From the NCBI GenBank assembly GCA_050741255.1, contig JBOIEQ010000014.1, forward strand, positions 1-47,152: a stretch of 47,152 nucleotides of DNA, given 5' to 3'. Below the pieces are notes generated by a model that was not told the origin of the DNA, did not search any database, and saw nothing but the letters and a program-made list of their open reading frames with translations. A program made the translations under genes and the position numbers. Shown piece after piece: positions 8,562 to 15,815 of the stretch. The DNA is from CAZXNF01 sp050741255. Its GTDB lineage: Bacteria > Pseudomonadota > Gammaproteobacteria > Burkholderiales > SG8-41. Every line of letters begins with the position of its first letter. Position 1 is the first letter of the stretch.

Positions 8562-8655
8562 GGGATTCGGGATTCGAGATTGGAGATTTGAAACCGTGCC
8601 CACGGCGTGGGCCATGCTTTTGACTTCCAATCCCTAATCCCGAATCCCCAATCCC
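8562..8655. repeat. Fold-back element with GGGATTC period-7 arms
   Basis: The left arm (8562-8590) reads as four near-copies of GGGATTC. The right arm (about 8626-8655) is the imperfect reverse complement, with units ATCCCTA, ATCCCGA, ATCCCCA. The centre holds a separate perfect hairpin, GCCCAC-GGC-GTGGGC, at 8598-8612. The element sits between two convergent genes (tctC stop at 8550, amidase stop at 8665), so its hairpins could work as a bidirectional transcription barrier. Confidence 0.85.
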
Positions 8656-8656
8656 T

Positions 8657-8680
8657 CCGCGCGCTTAACTGAGCGCGCGG
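8657..8680. terminator. GC-rich palindrome across the amidase stop codon
   Basis: CCGCGCGC (8657-8664) and GCGCGCGG (8673-8680) pair perfectly around an 8-nt loop that contains the amidase TAA (8665-8667, minus strand). There is no T run, so a rho-independent terminator is not shown. A role in 3'-end protection or pausing between convergent genes is an inference. Confidence 0.4.
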
Positions 8681-9957
8681 AATATCCACTGTGCGTGGCT
8701 GAACAAGCGCGCATCCTCCCGGCGCGGCGCGATCACCTGCAGGCCCAGCGGCAGGTTGTTGCGGCCGGTGAACATCGGCAGCGTCAAGGCCGGGACGTGC
8801 ATGGTGGTCCAGATCACGCAGAAGGAGGCGTCGCCGGTGGCATTGAGCCCCACCGGCGCTTCGCCGTCGCTCGAGGCACCGATCAGCACGTCGTAATCCT
8901 TCCACACCGCACCGAGCTGTTCACGGCAGGCTTCGGCCAGCGTGATTGCGTCCCGGTAGCGATCGTACGGGCAGGACAGGCCGTCCTTGAGCCGGTTGTT
9001 GCGCAGCGTCTCGCTGATCTGCTCCCAGTGGTGCTCGATCTCGTGCGTGAAGTTGCGCGCGAACTCGTAGCTCGAAATCCAGCGATGCGCGTCCTGAAGA
9101 CGCTCGAAATCCGGCGGCAGCGTCACGTCCGACACCTTGGCGCCCGCGCGTGCGAGGCGCTGCGCGGCGTCCTCGATCTTCGCCTGGTAGACGCTGTCCA
9201 CCTTGTTCCACATGGGCGTGCGGCAGAAGCCGATGCGCGGTGCCGGCGCGGGGGCGATCGGCTCCGGTGCAGTACCGAGCAGGACCGCGCGCCACAGGGC
9301 GATGTCTTCGACCGAACGCGAGATGAGACCCAGCGTATCGAGCATGCCCGAGGCCTGGCGCACACCGGAGCACGACAGTTCGCCCCAGGTCGGCCGGTAG
9401 CCGACGCAGCCGTTGAACGCCGCGGGCCGGATGGTGGACGCCGTGGTTTGGGTGCCGATGGCGAGCGGCACCATGCGGTCGCCAACGGCGGCGCACGAAC
9501 CCGACGAGGAGCCGCCCGGCGTGCGGGTCGGGTCCATCGGATGCCGCGTCGCGCCCGGATGCCGGTTGGCGAACTCGGTAGTCACCGTCTTGCCGAGCAG
9601 CACGCCGCCCGCCTTGCGCGACAGCGCCACGCACGCCGCATCGTCCGCCGGACGGCAGCCCTTGTAGATGGGCGAGCCGTATTCGGTCGGCAGGTCGTAG
9701 GTGTCGATGATGTCCTTGATGCCGAAGGGCACGCCGTAGAGCGCGCCCTGTTTCGGCCCGCGGTCCAGCGCGCGCGCCTGCTTCAGCACGTGTTCGGGAT
9801 CGTGGTGGTACCAGGCGAACACGGCCGGGTCGCGTTCGGCGATGCGCTCGAGATGCGCCTGCGCCACGGCTTCGCAGGTCACGCGGCCCGAAGTGGTGAC
9901 CGCGGCGATTTCGCTGGCGGTCAGTTCATTCAGTCGTTTGCCGGCAATCGTATCCAT
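8665..9957 (-). CDS. Amidase (amidase signature family)
   Basis: This 430-residue hydrolase belongs to the Ser-cisSer-Lys amidase signature family. GVPFGIKDIIDTYDLPT holds the catalytic lysine, the TPGGSSSGSCAAV loop has the cis-serine, and QTTASTIRPAAFNGCVGYRP has the nucleophile serine. These enzymes cleave amide bonds of small amides, carbamoyl compounds or amidated acids. The start with GGAGAG was chosen over the open frame to 9990, because the latter overlaps the upstream gene. It is 16 bp downstream of the flavin-reductase-like gene and likely cotranscribed with it. The presence of an amidase, a flavin-reductase-like protein and an alpha/beta hydrolase suggests breakdown of a nitrogen-containing compound, but the substrate is not evident. 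Confidence 0.9.
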   Translation of the reverse strand: MDTIAGKRLNELTASEIAAVTTSGRVTCEAVAQAHLERIAERDPAVFAWYHHDPEHVLKQARALDRGPKQGALYGVPFGIKDIIDTYDLPTEYGSPIYKGCRPADDAACVALSRKAGGVLLGKTVTTEFANRHPGATRHPMDPTRTPGGSSSGSCAAVGDRMVPLAIGTQTTASTIRPAAFNGCVGYRPTWGELSCSGVRQASGMLDTLGLISRSVEDIALWRAVLLGTAPEPIAPAPAPRIGFCRTPMWNKVDSVYQAKIEDAAQRLARAGAKVSDVTLPPDFERLQDAHRWISSYEFARNFTHEIEHHWEQISETLRNNRLKDGLSCPYDRYRDAITLAEACREQLGAVWKDYDVLIGASSDGEAPVGLNATGDASFCVIWTTMHVPALTLPMFTGRNNLPLGLQVIAPRREDARLFSHAQWIFRALS

Positions 9958-9973
9958 GGTGATCTCTCCGCGG

Positions 9974-10603
9974 TCAGCCTTCCGAAGCACCGCCGTTGGG
10001 CGGCGACAGCCGCGGCATCTCGAAACGGTCGGTCACGCGCGTGTAGCCGCCCCTGCCGGCCAACCGCCCGATCGGATTGACGCGGGCCACGTCCACGTGG
10101 AAGCGATCGTTGACGAGGCCGTCGTGATAGTGAAAATGCACGACCTCGCCGATGACGAGGTAGTTGGGCCGCTGCCCGAGCTCGACGATCTGCACGAGCT
10201 TGCATTCCATCGCCACCGGCGCCTCGGCGATGCGCGGCGGCCGCACCTTGGCCGAAGGCACCGCGGTGAATCCCGCCTCGGCGAGTTCGTTGACGCCGTA
10301 GGCGTAGTCGGTGCCGCACACGTTCATGCCGTCCTTGATCGAGTCGGAGACGATGTGCACGACGAACTCGGGAATCGCGCGGATGTTGGCGATGGTGTCC
10401 TTGGGGCCGTCCGGCCGGGCGCCGACCGAAAAGGCCAGCATCGCCGGTCCGGAACCCACGGCGTTGAAGAAGCTGAAAGGCGCGGCGTTGGGGCCCTGCG
10501 GGCCCAGCGTGGTGACGAGCGCGATGGGGCGCGGCGTGACGGAACCGCACAGGAGTTTGTACTGCGTCTGCCAGTCGAGCTGGTCGGCGGAAAAGTCGGG
10601 CAT
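9974..10603 (-). CDS. Flavin-reductase-like FMN-binding protein
   Basis: The 209 residues match the flavin reductase-like/DIM6-NTAB family (FMN-binding split barrel). The SVTPRPIALVTTLGPQGPNAAPFS segment (here read in parts) carries the flavin-contact loop, followed by KDTIANIRAIPEFVVHIVS and the ELGQRPNYLVIGEVVHFHYHD strand pair. Members reduce flavin for a partner monooxygenase or have unknown roles. No monooxygenase is nearby, which leaves its electron acceptor open. The ATG (10601-10603) lies 13 nt from a repeat, with only a weak AAGG as ribosome site. It is followed closely by the amidase gene. Confidence 0.82.
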   Translation of the reverse strand: MPDFSADQLDWQTQYKLLCGSVTPRPIALVTTLGPQGPNAAPFSFFNAVGSGPAMLAFSVGARPDGPKDTIANIRAIPEFVVHIVSDSIKDGMNVCGTDYAYGVNELAEAGFTAVPSAKVRPPRIAEAPVAMECKLVQIVELGQRPNYLVIGEVVHFHYHDGLVNDRFHVDVARVNPIGRLAGRGGYTRVTDRFEMPRLSPPNGGASEG

Positions 10604-10616
10604 TTTTGAGAACCTT

Positions 10617-10723
10617 GAGTGAGGAGTGAGGCGATAGGCGATATTAAAGGGGGGACGGAGTGAACGGTGAAAAACGCCGTTGGGTTGCTTCTCGCCTCAC
10701 CCCTCTCGCCTCACCCCTCACGC
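10617..10723. repeat. Fold-back element with GTGAGGC period-7 arms
   Basis: The left arm 10617-10638 and the right arm 10702-10723 are inverted repeats of 22 bp with 19 matches. Each has GTGAGG-type units; the right arm continues as a second TGAGGCGAG stretch to about 10691. It fills the space between the tctC stop (10727) and the flavin-reductase-like start (10603), leaving 3 nt and 13 nt. Confidence 0.85.
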
Positions 10724-10726
10724 TTT

Positions 10727-11746
10727 TTAGTTGGGCTGCACGTTGCCGGCAGCAACGAGCTTCGCATACTTCGCCACCTCGCGCCGGAAATGCGCGGCGC
10801 CCGCCTCCGGGGTGGTGCCGAGCGGATCACCGCCGTCGCGCACGAGGTAGTCGATGACTTCCGGCGACTTCAGGGCTTTCATGATTTCCTCGTGCAGCCG
10901 CGCGACGACCGCCTTCGGCGTGCCGGCCGGCACGAAAAACGCGTACCAGTTGTCGATGTCGAAGTCCTTGAAGTACGTGTTCATCGTCGGCAGGTCCGGC
11001 AGCGACGACGAACGCCGCGGGGTGGTCACCGCCAGCCCGCGCACCTTGCCCTGCTTGATGAAGGGCTGCACGGTCAGCACGGTGGTGAAGCTGAAATCGA
11101 CTTCGCCGCCGACCAATGCCGTGGTCGCCGGCACGCCGCCCTTGTATGGCACGTGGATGAGCTTGAGGCCGGAGACCTGCTGCAGCATCTCCTGCGCGAG
11201 GTGGCTGGTAGTACCCGCGCCGTTGGAGGCGCCGGTGAGGTCGCCGCCCCGCTTGCGGGCGAGCGCCACGAACTCGGGCACGCTCTTCACCGGCATGCTC
11301 GGATGCACCGACAGCACGAGCGGCGCGGACGACACCAGCGAGACGACTTCGAGGTCACGCACGGGATCCAGGGCGGACTTTTTCTGCAGGCTCGCGTTGA
11401 CCGCAAGCGAGGCGGTTGCGAACAGCAGCGTGTAGCCGTCCGCGGGGGATTTGGCCGCCACCTCCGCGCCGACATGGCCGCCGACGCCGGGCCGGTTTTC
11501 CACGACGAAGGGCTGGCCCAGGAGTTCGTTGAACTTGCGGCCGAACAGGCGGGCCTGAAGGTCCGCCCCGCCGCCGGGCGCGATCGGAACGATGATCCGC
11601 ACCGGTTTCGCGGGCCAGGGCGCAGCGGGTGCTTGTGCGTGCGCGGCCTGAGGCAGCAAGGCCGCCAGGATGGCGGCGGCGCTCCAACTCCGGCCAACGC
11701 GATGTCGTGCAGCCCGCGAGCCCCGATGTAACCCCTCACGCCTCAC
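10727..11746 (-). CDS. Bug/TctC-family periplasmic substrate-binding protein, start inside a repeat
   Basis: This is a 339-residue receptor whose export signal is the hydrophobic stretch SAAAILAALLPQAAHAQA at residues 22-39. Mature sequence APWPAKPVRIIVPIAPGGGAD follows (ligand loop), then VENRPGVGGHVGAEVAAKSP, IHVPYKGGVPATTALVGGEV and the C-terminal GAAHFRREVAKYAKLVAAG. No ATG precedes the signal peptide in frame. The only start is GTG at 11744-11746, which lies within the GTGAGGC repeat array, and the frame closes with a TGA just upstream. The result is an unusually long, basic n-region (MRREGLHRGSRAARHRVGR). It lies directly behind a paralogous tctC in the same direction. A sequencing error hiding another start cannot be excluded. 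Confidence 0.88.
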   Translation of the reverse strand: MRREGLHRGSRAARHRVGRSWSAAAILAALLPQAAHAQAPAAPWPAKPVRIIVPIAPGGGADLQARLFGRKFNELLGQPFVVENRPGVGGHVGAEVAAKSPADGYTLLFATASLAVNASLQKKSALDPVRDLEVVSLVSSAPLVLSVHPSMPVKSVPEFVALARKRGGDLTGASNGAGTTSHLAQEMLQQVSGLKLIHVPYKGGVPATTALVGGEVDFSFTTVLTVQPFIKQGKVRGLAVTTPRRSSSLPDLPTMNTYFKDFDIDNWYAFFVPAGTPKAVVARLHEEIMKALKSPEVIDYLVRDGGDPLGTTPEAGAAHFRREVAKYAKLVAAGNVQPN

Positions 11747-11760
11747 GCCTCACCCCTCAC
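11733..11760. repeat. GTGAGGC tandem repeat, single arm
   Basis: Four near-perfect 7-bp units (CCTCACG, CCTCACG, CCTCACC, CCTCACC on the plus strand) make up the whole 19-bp gap between two tctC genes and run into the start of the downstream gene. The unit is the same as in the fold-back element at 10617-10723, but here no inverted partner is present. On the minus strand it gives GTG start triplets preceded by GAGG-like sequence. Confidence 0.8.
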
Positions 11761-11765
11761 CATTC

Positions 11766-12728
11766 TCACTCCGGCTTCACGTTGCCCTGCTTGATCAATT
11801 TGGCGTACTTCTGCACTTCCTTCGCGTAATACGCCGCCAGCTGTTCCGGCGTGCTGCCGACGGGGTCCGCGCCGTCCTTCACCATGAAGTCCACGACCTC
11901 CTGCGACTTCATGGCCTTCATCAGTTCCGCGTGCAGCTTCGTCACGATTTCCTTCGGTGTGCCGGTGGGCACGAACATCGCGTACCAGTTGTCGATCTCG
12001 AAGCCCGGGAAGGTTTCGCCCATGGTCGGCATCTCGGGCGCGACACTCGAGCGCTTCGCCGTGGTCACGGCCAGCCCGCGCATGCGGCCGGCTTTCACCT
12101 GCGGGTAGACCGACAGAATGGTGGTGAACACGAAATCGGTTTCGCCGGACACCACCGCCAGGGTAGCGGGACCGCCCCCCTTGTAGGGAATGTGCGTGAC
12201 CTGGATACCGCCCGTGTCCTTAAGCAATTCGAGTGCCAGATGACTGGTGGTGCCGCTGCCGTTGGAGGCGCCGTTCATCTGCCCCTTGCGCGCCTTGGCC
12301 AACGCGACGAGTTCCTTCACCGATTTGGCCGGCACGCTGGGATGCACGGCCAGCACCAGCGGCACCGAAGACACCCAGCTCACCGGCGCGAGGTCCTTCA
12401 CCGGGTCGTAGCCCAGCTTGGGATAGAGCGTGGCGCCGACCGCCAGCGAGGCCGTGGTGAACAGGATGACGGAGCCGTCGGGCGGTGCCTTCGCCGCCAG
12501 CTCCGCGCCGATCATGCCGCCGCCGCCCGTGCGGTTTTCGATGACGAAGGTCTGTCCCATGCTCTCGTAGAACTTCTTGCTGAGGAGCCGCCCCTGGATG
12601 TCGGTGCCGCCGCCGGCGCCGAACGGCACGATGACGCGCACCGGTTTGGACGGCCAGGCCTGCGCGAACGCACCGCCCGCGCCCAACGCACCCGCCGCTG
12701 CGAGCGCCAATACTGCCGGGATCTTCAT
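11766..12728 (-). CDS. Bug/TctC-family periplasmic substrate-binding protein
   Basis: This 320-residue receptor starts at an ATG with GGAGAGG as ribosome site. The signal peptide MKIPAVLALAAAGALGAGG ends AFAQA, and mature WPSKPVRVIVPFGAGGGTDI is the ligand loop. VIENRTGGGGMIGAELAAK, THIPYKGGGPATLAVVSGET and the C-terminal LAAYYAKEVQKYAKLIKQG complete the pattern. It is more like the next gene downstream (10727-11746) than the other window paralogues, for example in the shared NGAGTTSHLA/NGSGTTSHLA and DNWYA segments, suggesting tandem duplication. It is 34 bp downstream of the alpha/beta hydrolase gene in the same direction. Confidence 0.93.
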   Translation of the reverse strand: MKIPAVLALAAAGALGAGGAFAQAWPSKPVRVIVPFGAGGGTDIQGRLLSKKFYESMGQTFVIENRTGGGGMIGAELAAKAPPDGSVILFTTASLAVGATLYPKLGYDPVKDLAPVSWVSSVPLVLAVHPSVPAKSVKELVALAKARKGQMNGASNGSGTTSHLALELLKDTGGIQVTHIPYKGGGPATLAVVSGETDFVFTTILSVYPQVKAGRMRGLAVTTAKRSSVAPEMPTMGETFPGFEIDNWYAMFVPTGTPKEIVTKLHAELMKAMKSQEVVDFMVKDGADPVGSTPEQLAAYYAKEVQKYAKLIKQGNVKPE

Positions 12729-12762
12729 GGACCTCTCCTCGTCGTCGTTTTTTTTGCGTCGC

Positions 12763-13677
12763 TCAGCCGCGATAGACCGGTTCCGGCTGGCTGAAGAACG
12801 CATGCAGGATGTGATAGCACATGAGGTAGTTGATCTGCTGGAAGCTCGCGTGCGAGATGCCGGCCATCACGGTGAACTGCTTGTCCGGGTTCGGCAGTTT
12901 CATGAAGAACTTGATCAGGTCCTCCATGGACGCGATGCCGTCGAATTCGCCGCGCATGACGATCGTCGGCACGGTGATCTTCAGCGGATCGACCAGCGGC
13001 AGCTTCGAGCACATATCAACGTAGGTGCCGGTCGGCAGTTCGTGGTCCAGCGCGAGGATCGCGTCGGCGAAGGCATCCACGACTTTCTGTTCGGCGCACC
13101 CCGGATGGTCGCGGGAGAAGATCGAATTCACGAAAGCCCGGTCCACCGGCCGCCGCATCTTGGCGATGAACTCCGGCAGCTTTTTCTTGCGTTCCGCCAG
13201 CGTCGGGCTGCCCTCGCCCGTCCACACAAAGGCGTCGAGCGCGAGGCGCGCCACGCGCTCGGGATGGCGCTCGGCGAACAGCGCCGCGCGCAGCGCACCC
13301 GAGGAAATCCCGTAGACGAGGAACTGCCTGATGCCGCGCGTCTGCATGATGTAGTCCGTCGCGGCCTTCAGGTCATCCGCGCCGTTCGGGATGTCGCAAT
13401 GAATGGGGCGCGACTTGTCCGAGCGGCCGTAACCTTCCATGTCCACGCACCAGGTCGTGAAACCGCGCTTGGCGAACCAGTCCATCACCGAGGAATCCGG
13501 CCGGCCCGGCACGGTCAGGTCGAAGGTCGGCGTCGAGGCCATGGACGAACCGTGAACGAACAGCACCGCAGGCTTGCCATCGGGGCTGCCGGCGAATTTT
13601 TCCCACAGGAAGAGTTTGACGTCGCCTTTTTTCGTCCAGTGTTCCTGCCCGGTGACGGTGGCGGTGGTTTGATCCAT
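12763..13677 (-). CDS. Alpha/beta hydrolase
   Basis: This 304-residue alpha/beta-hydrolase-fold protein has the oxyanion segment VLFVHGSSM, the nucleophile elbow GISSG (in VYGISSGALRAALFAERHPE), an acid in MRGEFDGIA and the catalytic histidine in GISHASFQQ. It would hydrolyse an ester, lactone or C-C bond of a small substrate in the cytoplasm, and no signal peptide is seen. The ATG at 13675-13677 was chosen because the upstream open frame adds only non-family sequence. It stands first of the minus-strand group that continues into two tctC genes. The exact reaction is unknown. Confidence 0.88.
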   Translation of the reverse strand: MDQTTATVTGQEHWTKKGDVKLFLWEKFAGSPDGKPAVLFVHGSSMASTPTFDLTVPGRPDSSVMDWFAKRGFTTWCVDMEGYGRSDKSRPIHCDIPNGADDLKAATDYIMQTRGIRQFLVYGISSGALRAALFAERHPERVARLALDAFVWTGEGSPTLAERKKKLPEFIAKMRRPVDRAFVNSIFSRDHPGCAEQKVVDAFADAILALDHELPTGTYVDMCSKLPLVDPLKITVPTIVMRGEFDGIASMEDLIKFFMKLPNPDKQFTVMAGISHASFQQINYLMCYHILHAFFSQPEPVYRG

Positions 13678-13711
13678 GGGAAACCTCGAGGCTATTGAAT
13701 TACGGATATTC

Positions 13712-13785
13712 GCCGCCAAGACGCCAAGGCGCCAAGAAAAGCGCCTGCTTCAATCGATACCTTGGCGTCTTGGCGCCTTGGCGGC
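13712..13785. repeat. Fold-back element with CGCCAAGA period-8 arms
   Basis: The left arm 13712-13737 and the right arm 13760-13785 are inverted 26-bp repeats with 23 matches and a 22-nt loop. Each arm is three copies of CGCCAAGR. The mismatches fall at the last base of each unit, as if the A/G alternation had been swapped between arms. It lies between the alpha/beta hydrolase start (13677) and the LysR stop (13881). The rest of the gap (13786-13880) shows nothing recognisable. Confidence 0.92.
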
Positions 13786-13880
13786 AAAACTGGAATTTCC
13801 CTGCGGCACACGCGTGTTGGCAGTTGATGCGGGAACGCACGGGAAAAGAGCGCGAGTCTAGTGCAGCGCTCGGAACAGCG

Positions 13881-14801
13881 TCAATTTGCCGCGGTGGTCT
13901 CGCGCACGGGCGGCGCCACCACTTGCGCGAGCAGCCAGGCGCGGAACGCCGCCACCTTGGGATCATCCGCGCGGCGGCGCGGCGCGACCAGAAAATAGCC
14001 TTCCGCCCGGCGCAAGCGCAGCGCGACCGGTGCGAGCAGGCGGCCCTGCGCGAAATCCTCGTCGTGGTAGCGGGCCTGGCCCAGCGCGACGCCGAAGCCC
14101 TCGATCGCGCACTGGGTCACGATGCTCAGGTCTTCGTAGTACAGGTCGCGCGCGCCCGGCGGGCGGCGCACGCCGGCCAGTGCGAGCCAGTCCGGCCAGT
14201 CGCGCGCGCGCGCGTTGAGGTGCAGGTGCGGCAGCGCGGCCAGTGCTTCGGCATCGATCGCACCGCCCGGCGTGCGCGCGAGCCGCGGCGCCAGCACCGG
14301 GGTCAGGTCGTCGTGAAACAGCAGATCCGCCTGCAGTTCACGCCAGCGTCCGCCGCCGTAGAGGATGCCGACGTCGGCGTTGTCGCGCTGGAAATCGACC
14401 GGCTCGATGCCCGACGACAGGCGGATCTCGATGTCGGGATGGTCGGCCTGGAAACCCGGCAGGCGCGGGATCAGCCAGCGCACGAAAAAGGTGGTGTAGC
14501 CGCGGATCGCGAGCACCTGCCGCGCGCGGCTCTGCGTCAGTTCGGCGGTGGCGGCGGCGATGTGCCCGAAGGCACCGCCGACGGCCTGCGCGTAGGCGAT
14601 GCCGCCGCGCGTGAGCGCCAGCCCGCGCCCGCTGCGCTCGAACAATTTGAACCCCAGCCACGCTTCCAGCGCGCGCACCTGATGGCTGACGGCCCCCTGG
14701 GTTACGTGCAGTTCCGCCGCGGCGGCGGTGAAGCTGAGCAGCCGGGCGACCGCCTCGAAGGCGCGTAAGGGGTTGAGCGGCGGGAGGTTTTGGTCGGTCA
14801 T
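13881..14801 (-). CDS. LysR-family transcriptional regulator (GcvA-like)
   Basis: This is a 306-residue LysR regulator. The N-terminal winged helix-turn-helix is PLRAFEAVARLLSFTAAAAEL followed by HVTQGAVSHQVRALEAWLG (residues about 12-50) and FERSGRGLALTRGG. The effector domain begins near residue 95, with the FFVRWLIPRLPGFQADHPDI segment typical of the GcvA-like branch. It is divergent from the class II aldolase-like gene at 15001, so the usual LysR arrangement predicts that it controls that plus-strand cluster and itself from the 199-bp gap. It could instead govern the downstream hydrolase-tctC genes on its own strand. The effector is unknown. Confidence 0.93.
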   Translation of the reverse strand: MTDQNLPPLNPLRAFEAVARLLSFTAAAAELHVTQGAVSHQVRALEAWLGFKLFERSGRGLALTRGGIAYAQAVGGAFGHIAAATAELTQSRARQVLAIRGYTTFFVRWLIPRLPGFQADHPDIEIRLSSGIEPVDFQRDNADVGILYGGGRWRELQADLLFHDDLTPVLAPRLARTPGGAIDAEALAALPHLHLNARARDWPDWLALAGVRRPPGARDLYYEDLSIVTQCAIEGFGVALGQARYHDEDFAQGRLLAPVALRLRRAEGYFLVAPRRRADDPKVAAFRAWLLAQVVAPPVRETTAAN

Positions 14802-15000
14802 GTTCGCTAAGCCTGATGCGTTGAAATTATATGAGTAAAACTAATTACCGAATGAAAACCTTTCGATTGCCCCTCCCGTCGCCCAGCCCTATCATTACCC
14901 CCAATAAAAACAAGGCTGCACGGCACTTATCGTCATCGTGCCCGGATTGGCCGGTACTCAAACTAATTCATACCCATTACTTACCGAAGCAGGTTCTTTC
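14802..15000. promoter_or_regulatory. Divergent AT-rich promoter region of lysR and the catabolic cluster
   Basis: This 199-bp gap is clearly more AT-rich than its surroundings. On the minus strand TATAAT at 14826-14831 is a good -10 box for lysR, about 24 nt before its ATG; its -35 is not obvious. Repeated ACTAATT-type words (ACTAATTACCG near 14841 and ACTAATTCATACC near 14961) could be LysR half-sites, but no clear T-N11-A palindrome was confirmed. No well-formed plus-strand promoter was identified. Confidence 0.5.
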
Positions 15001-15789
15001 ATGCCCAACTACCGCACCGATTTCCCCTCCGTCCGTGACCGCGTCAGCGCCGAGGAGTGGGAAGCCCGCGTGAACCTCGCCGCCTGCTACCGCCTGATCG
15101 ATAAGTTCAGCATGAGCGACCTGATCTACAACCACATCACGGCGCGCATCCCCGGTACGGACGACCACCTGCTGATCAACCTGTACGGCATGCTCTACAA
15201 GGAAATCACCGCGTCGAGCCTGGTGAAGATCGACGTCGAAGGCAACATTCTGGACAAACCGGATACCGACTACGGCATCAACAAGTCCGGTTACGTGATC
15301 CACGGCTGCATCCACAAGGCGCGGCCCGACATCGGCGCGGTCCTGCACACACACTCGCGCGCGGGCATGGCGGTCTCCGCGATGGCCTGCGGGCTGCTGC
15401 CGCTGACGCAGACCGCGACACGCTTCATCGGCCACATCGGCTACCACGATTTCGAGGGCCCGGCGATCGATCTGGGCGAACGCGAGCGGCTGGTGCGCGA
15501 TCTGAACGGCCACGACGCGATGGTCCTGCGCAACCACGGCCTGCTCACCTGCGGGCCGACGGTGCCGCAGACCTTCAACCTCATGTACAACCTGGAACTG
15601 GCCTGCCGCTCGCAGGTCGATGCGATGGCCGCGCGCACCGAACTCCGCCTGCCGCCGGAAGAAGTGGTCAAGGCCGCCGCGCACCTCTACCAGCCCGGCA
15701 CGCGCCGTCCGTACGGCGAACTCGAATGGCCCGCCATGCTGCGCCTGCTGGACGCCGAGCCGGGCGGATTCGCCCCCTATACCCACTGA
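15001..15789 (+). CDS. Class II aldolase/adducin family protein
   Basis: This 262-residue protein has the class II aldolase/adducin fold. Probable zinc ligands are the two histidines of AVLHTHSRAGMAVS and the histidine of LRNHGLLTCG. The glutamate that acts as base in fuculose-phosphate aldolase (SEW..H context) is not evident: the equivalent stretch reads KSGYVIHGC. So a retro-aldol reaction is uncertain, and decarboxylase-like or non-catalytic members exist in this family. The ATG at 15001 is where family-like sequence (NYRTDFPSVRDRVSAEEWEAR) begins. It is the first plus-strand gene after the divergent LysR regulator and leads a run of catabolic genes. Confidence 0.88.
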   Translation: MPNYRTDFPSVRDRVSAEEWEARVNLAACYRLIDKFSMSDLIYNHITARIPGTDDHLLINLYGMLYKEITASSLVKIDVEGNILDKPDTDYGINKSGYVIHGCIHKARPDIGAVLHTHSRAGMAVSAMACGLLPLTQTATRFIGHIGYHDFEGPAIDLGERERLVRDLNGHDAMVLRNHGLLTCGPTVPQTFNLMYNLELACRSQVDAMAARTELRLPPEEVVKAAAHLYQPGTRRPYGELEWPAMLRLLDAEPGGFAPYTH

Positions 15790-15815
15790 GCCCACTGAGG
15801 GCACGGAAACGACGC

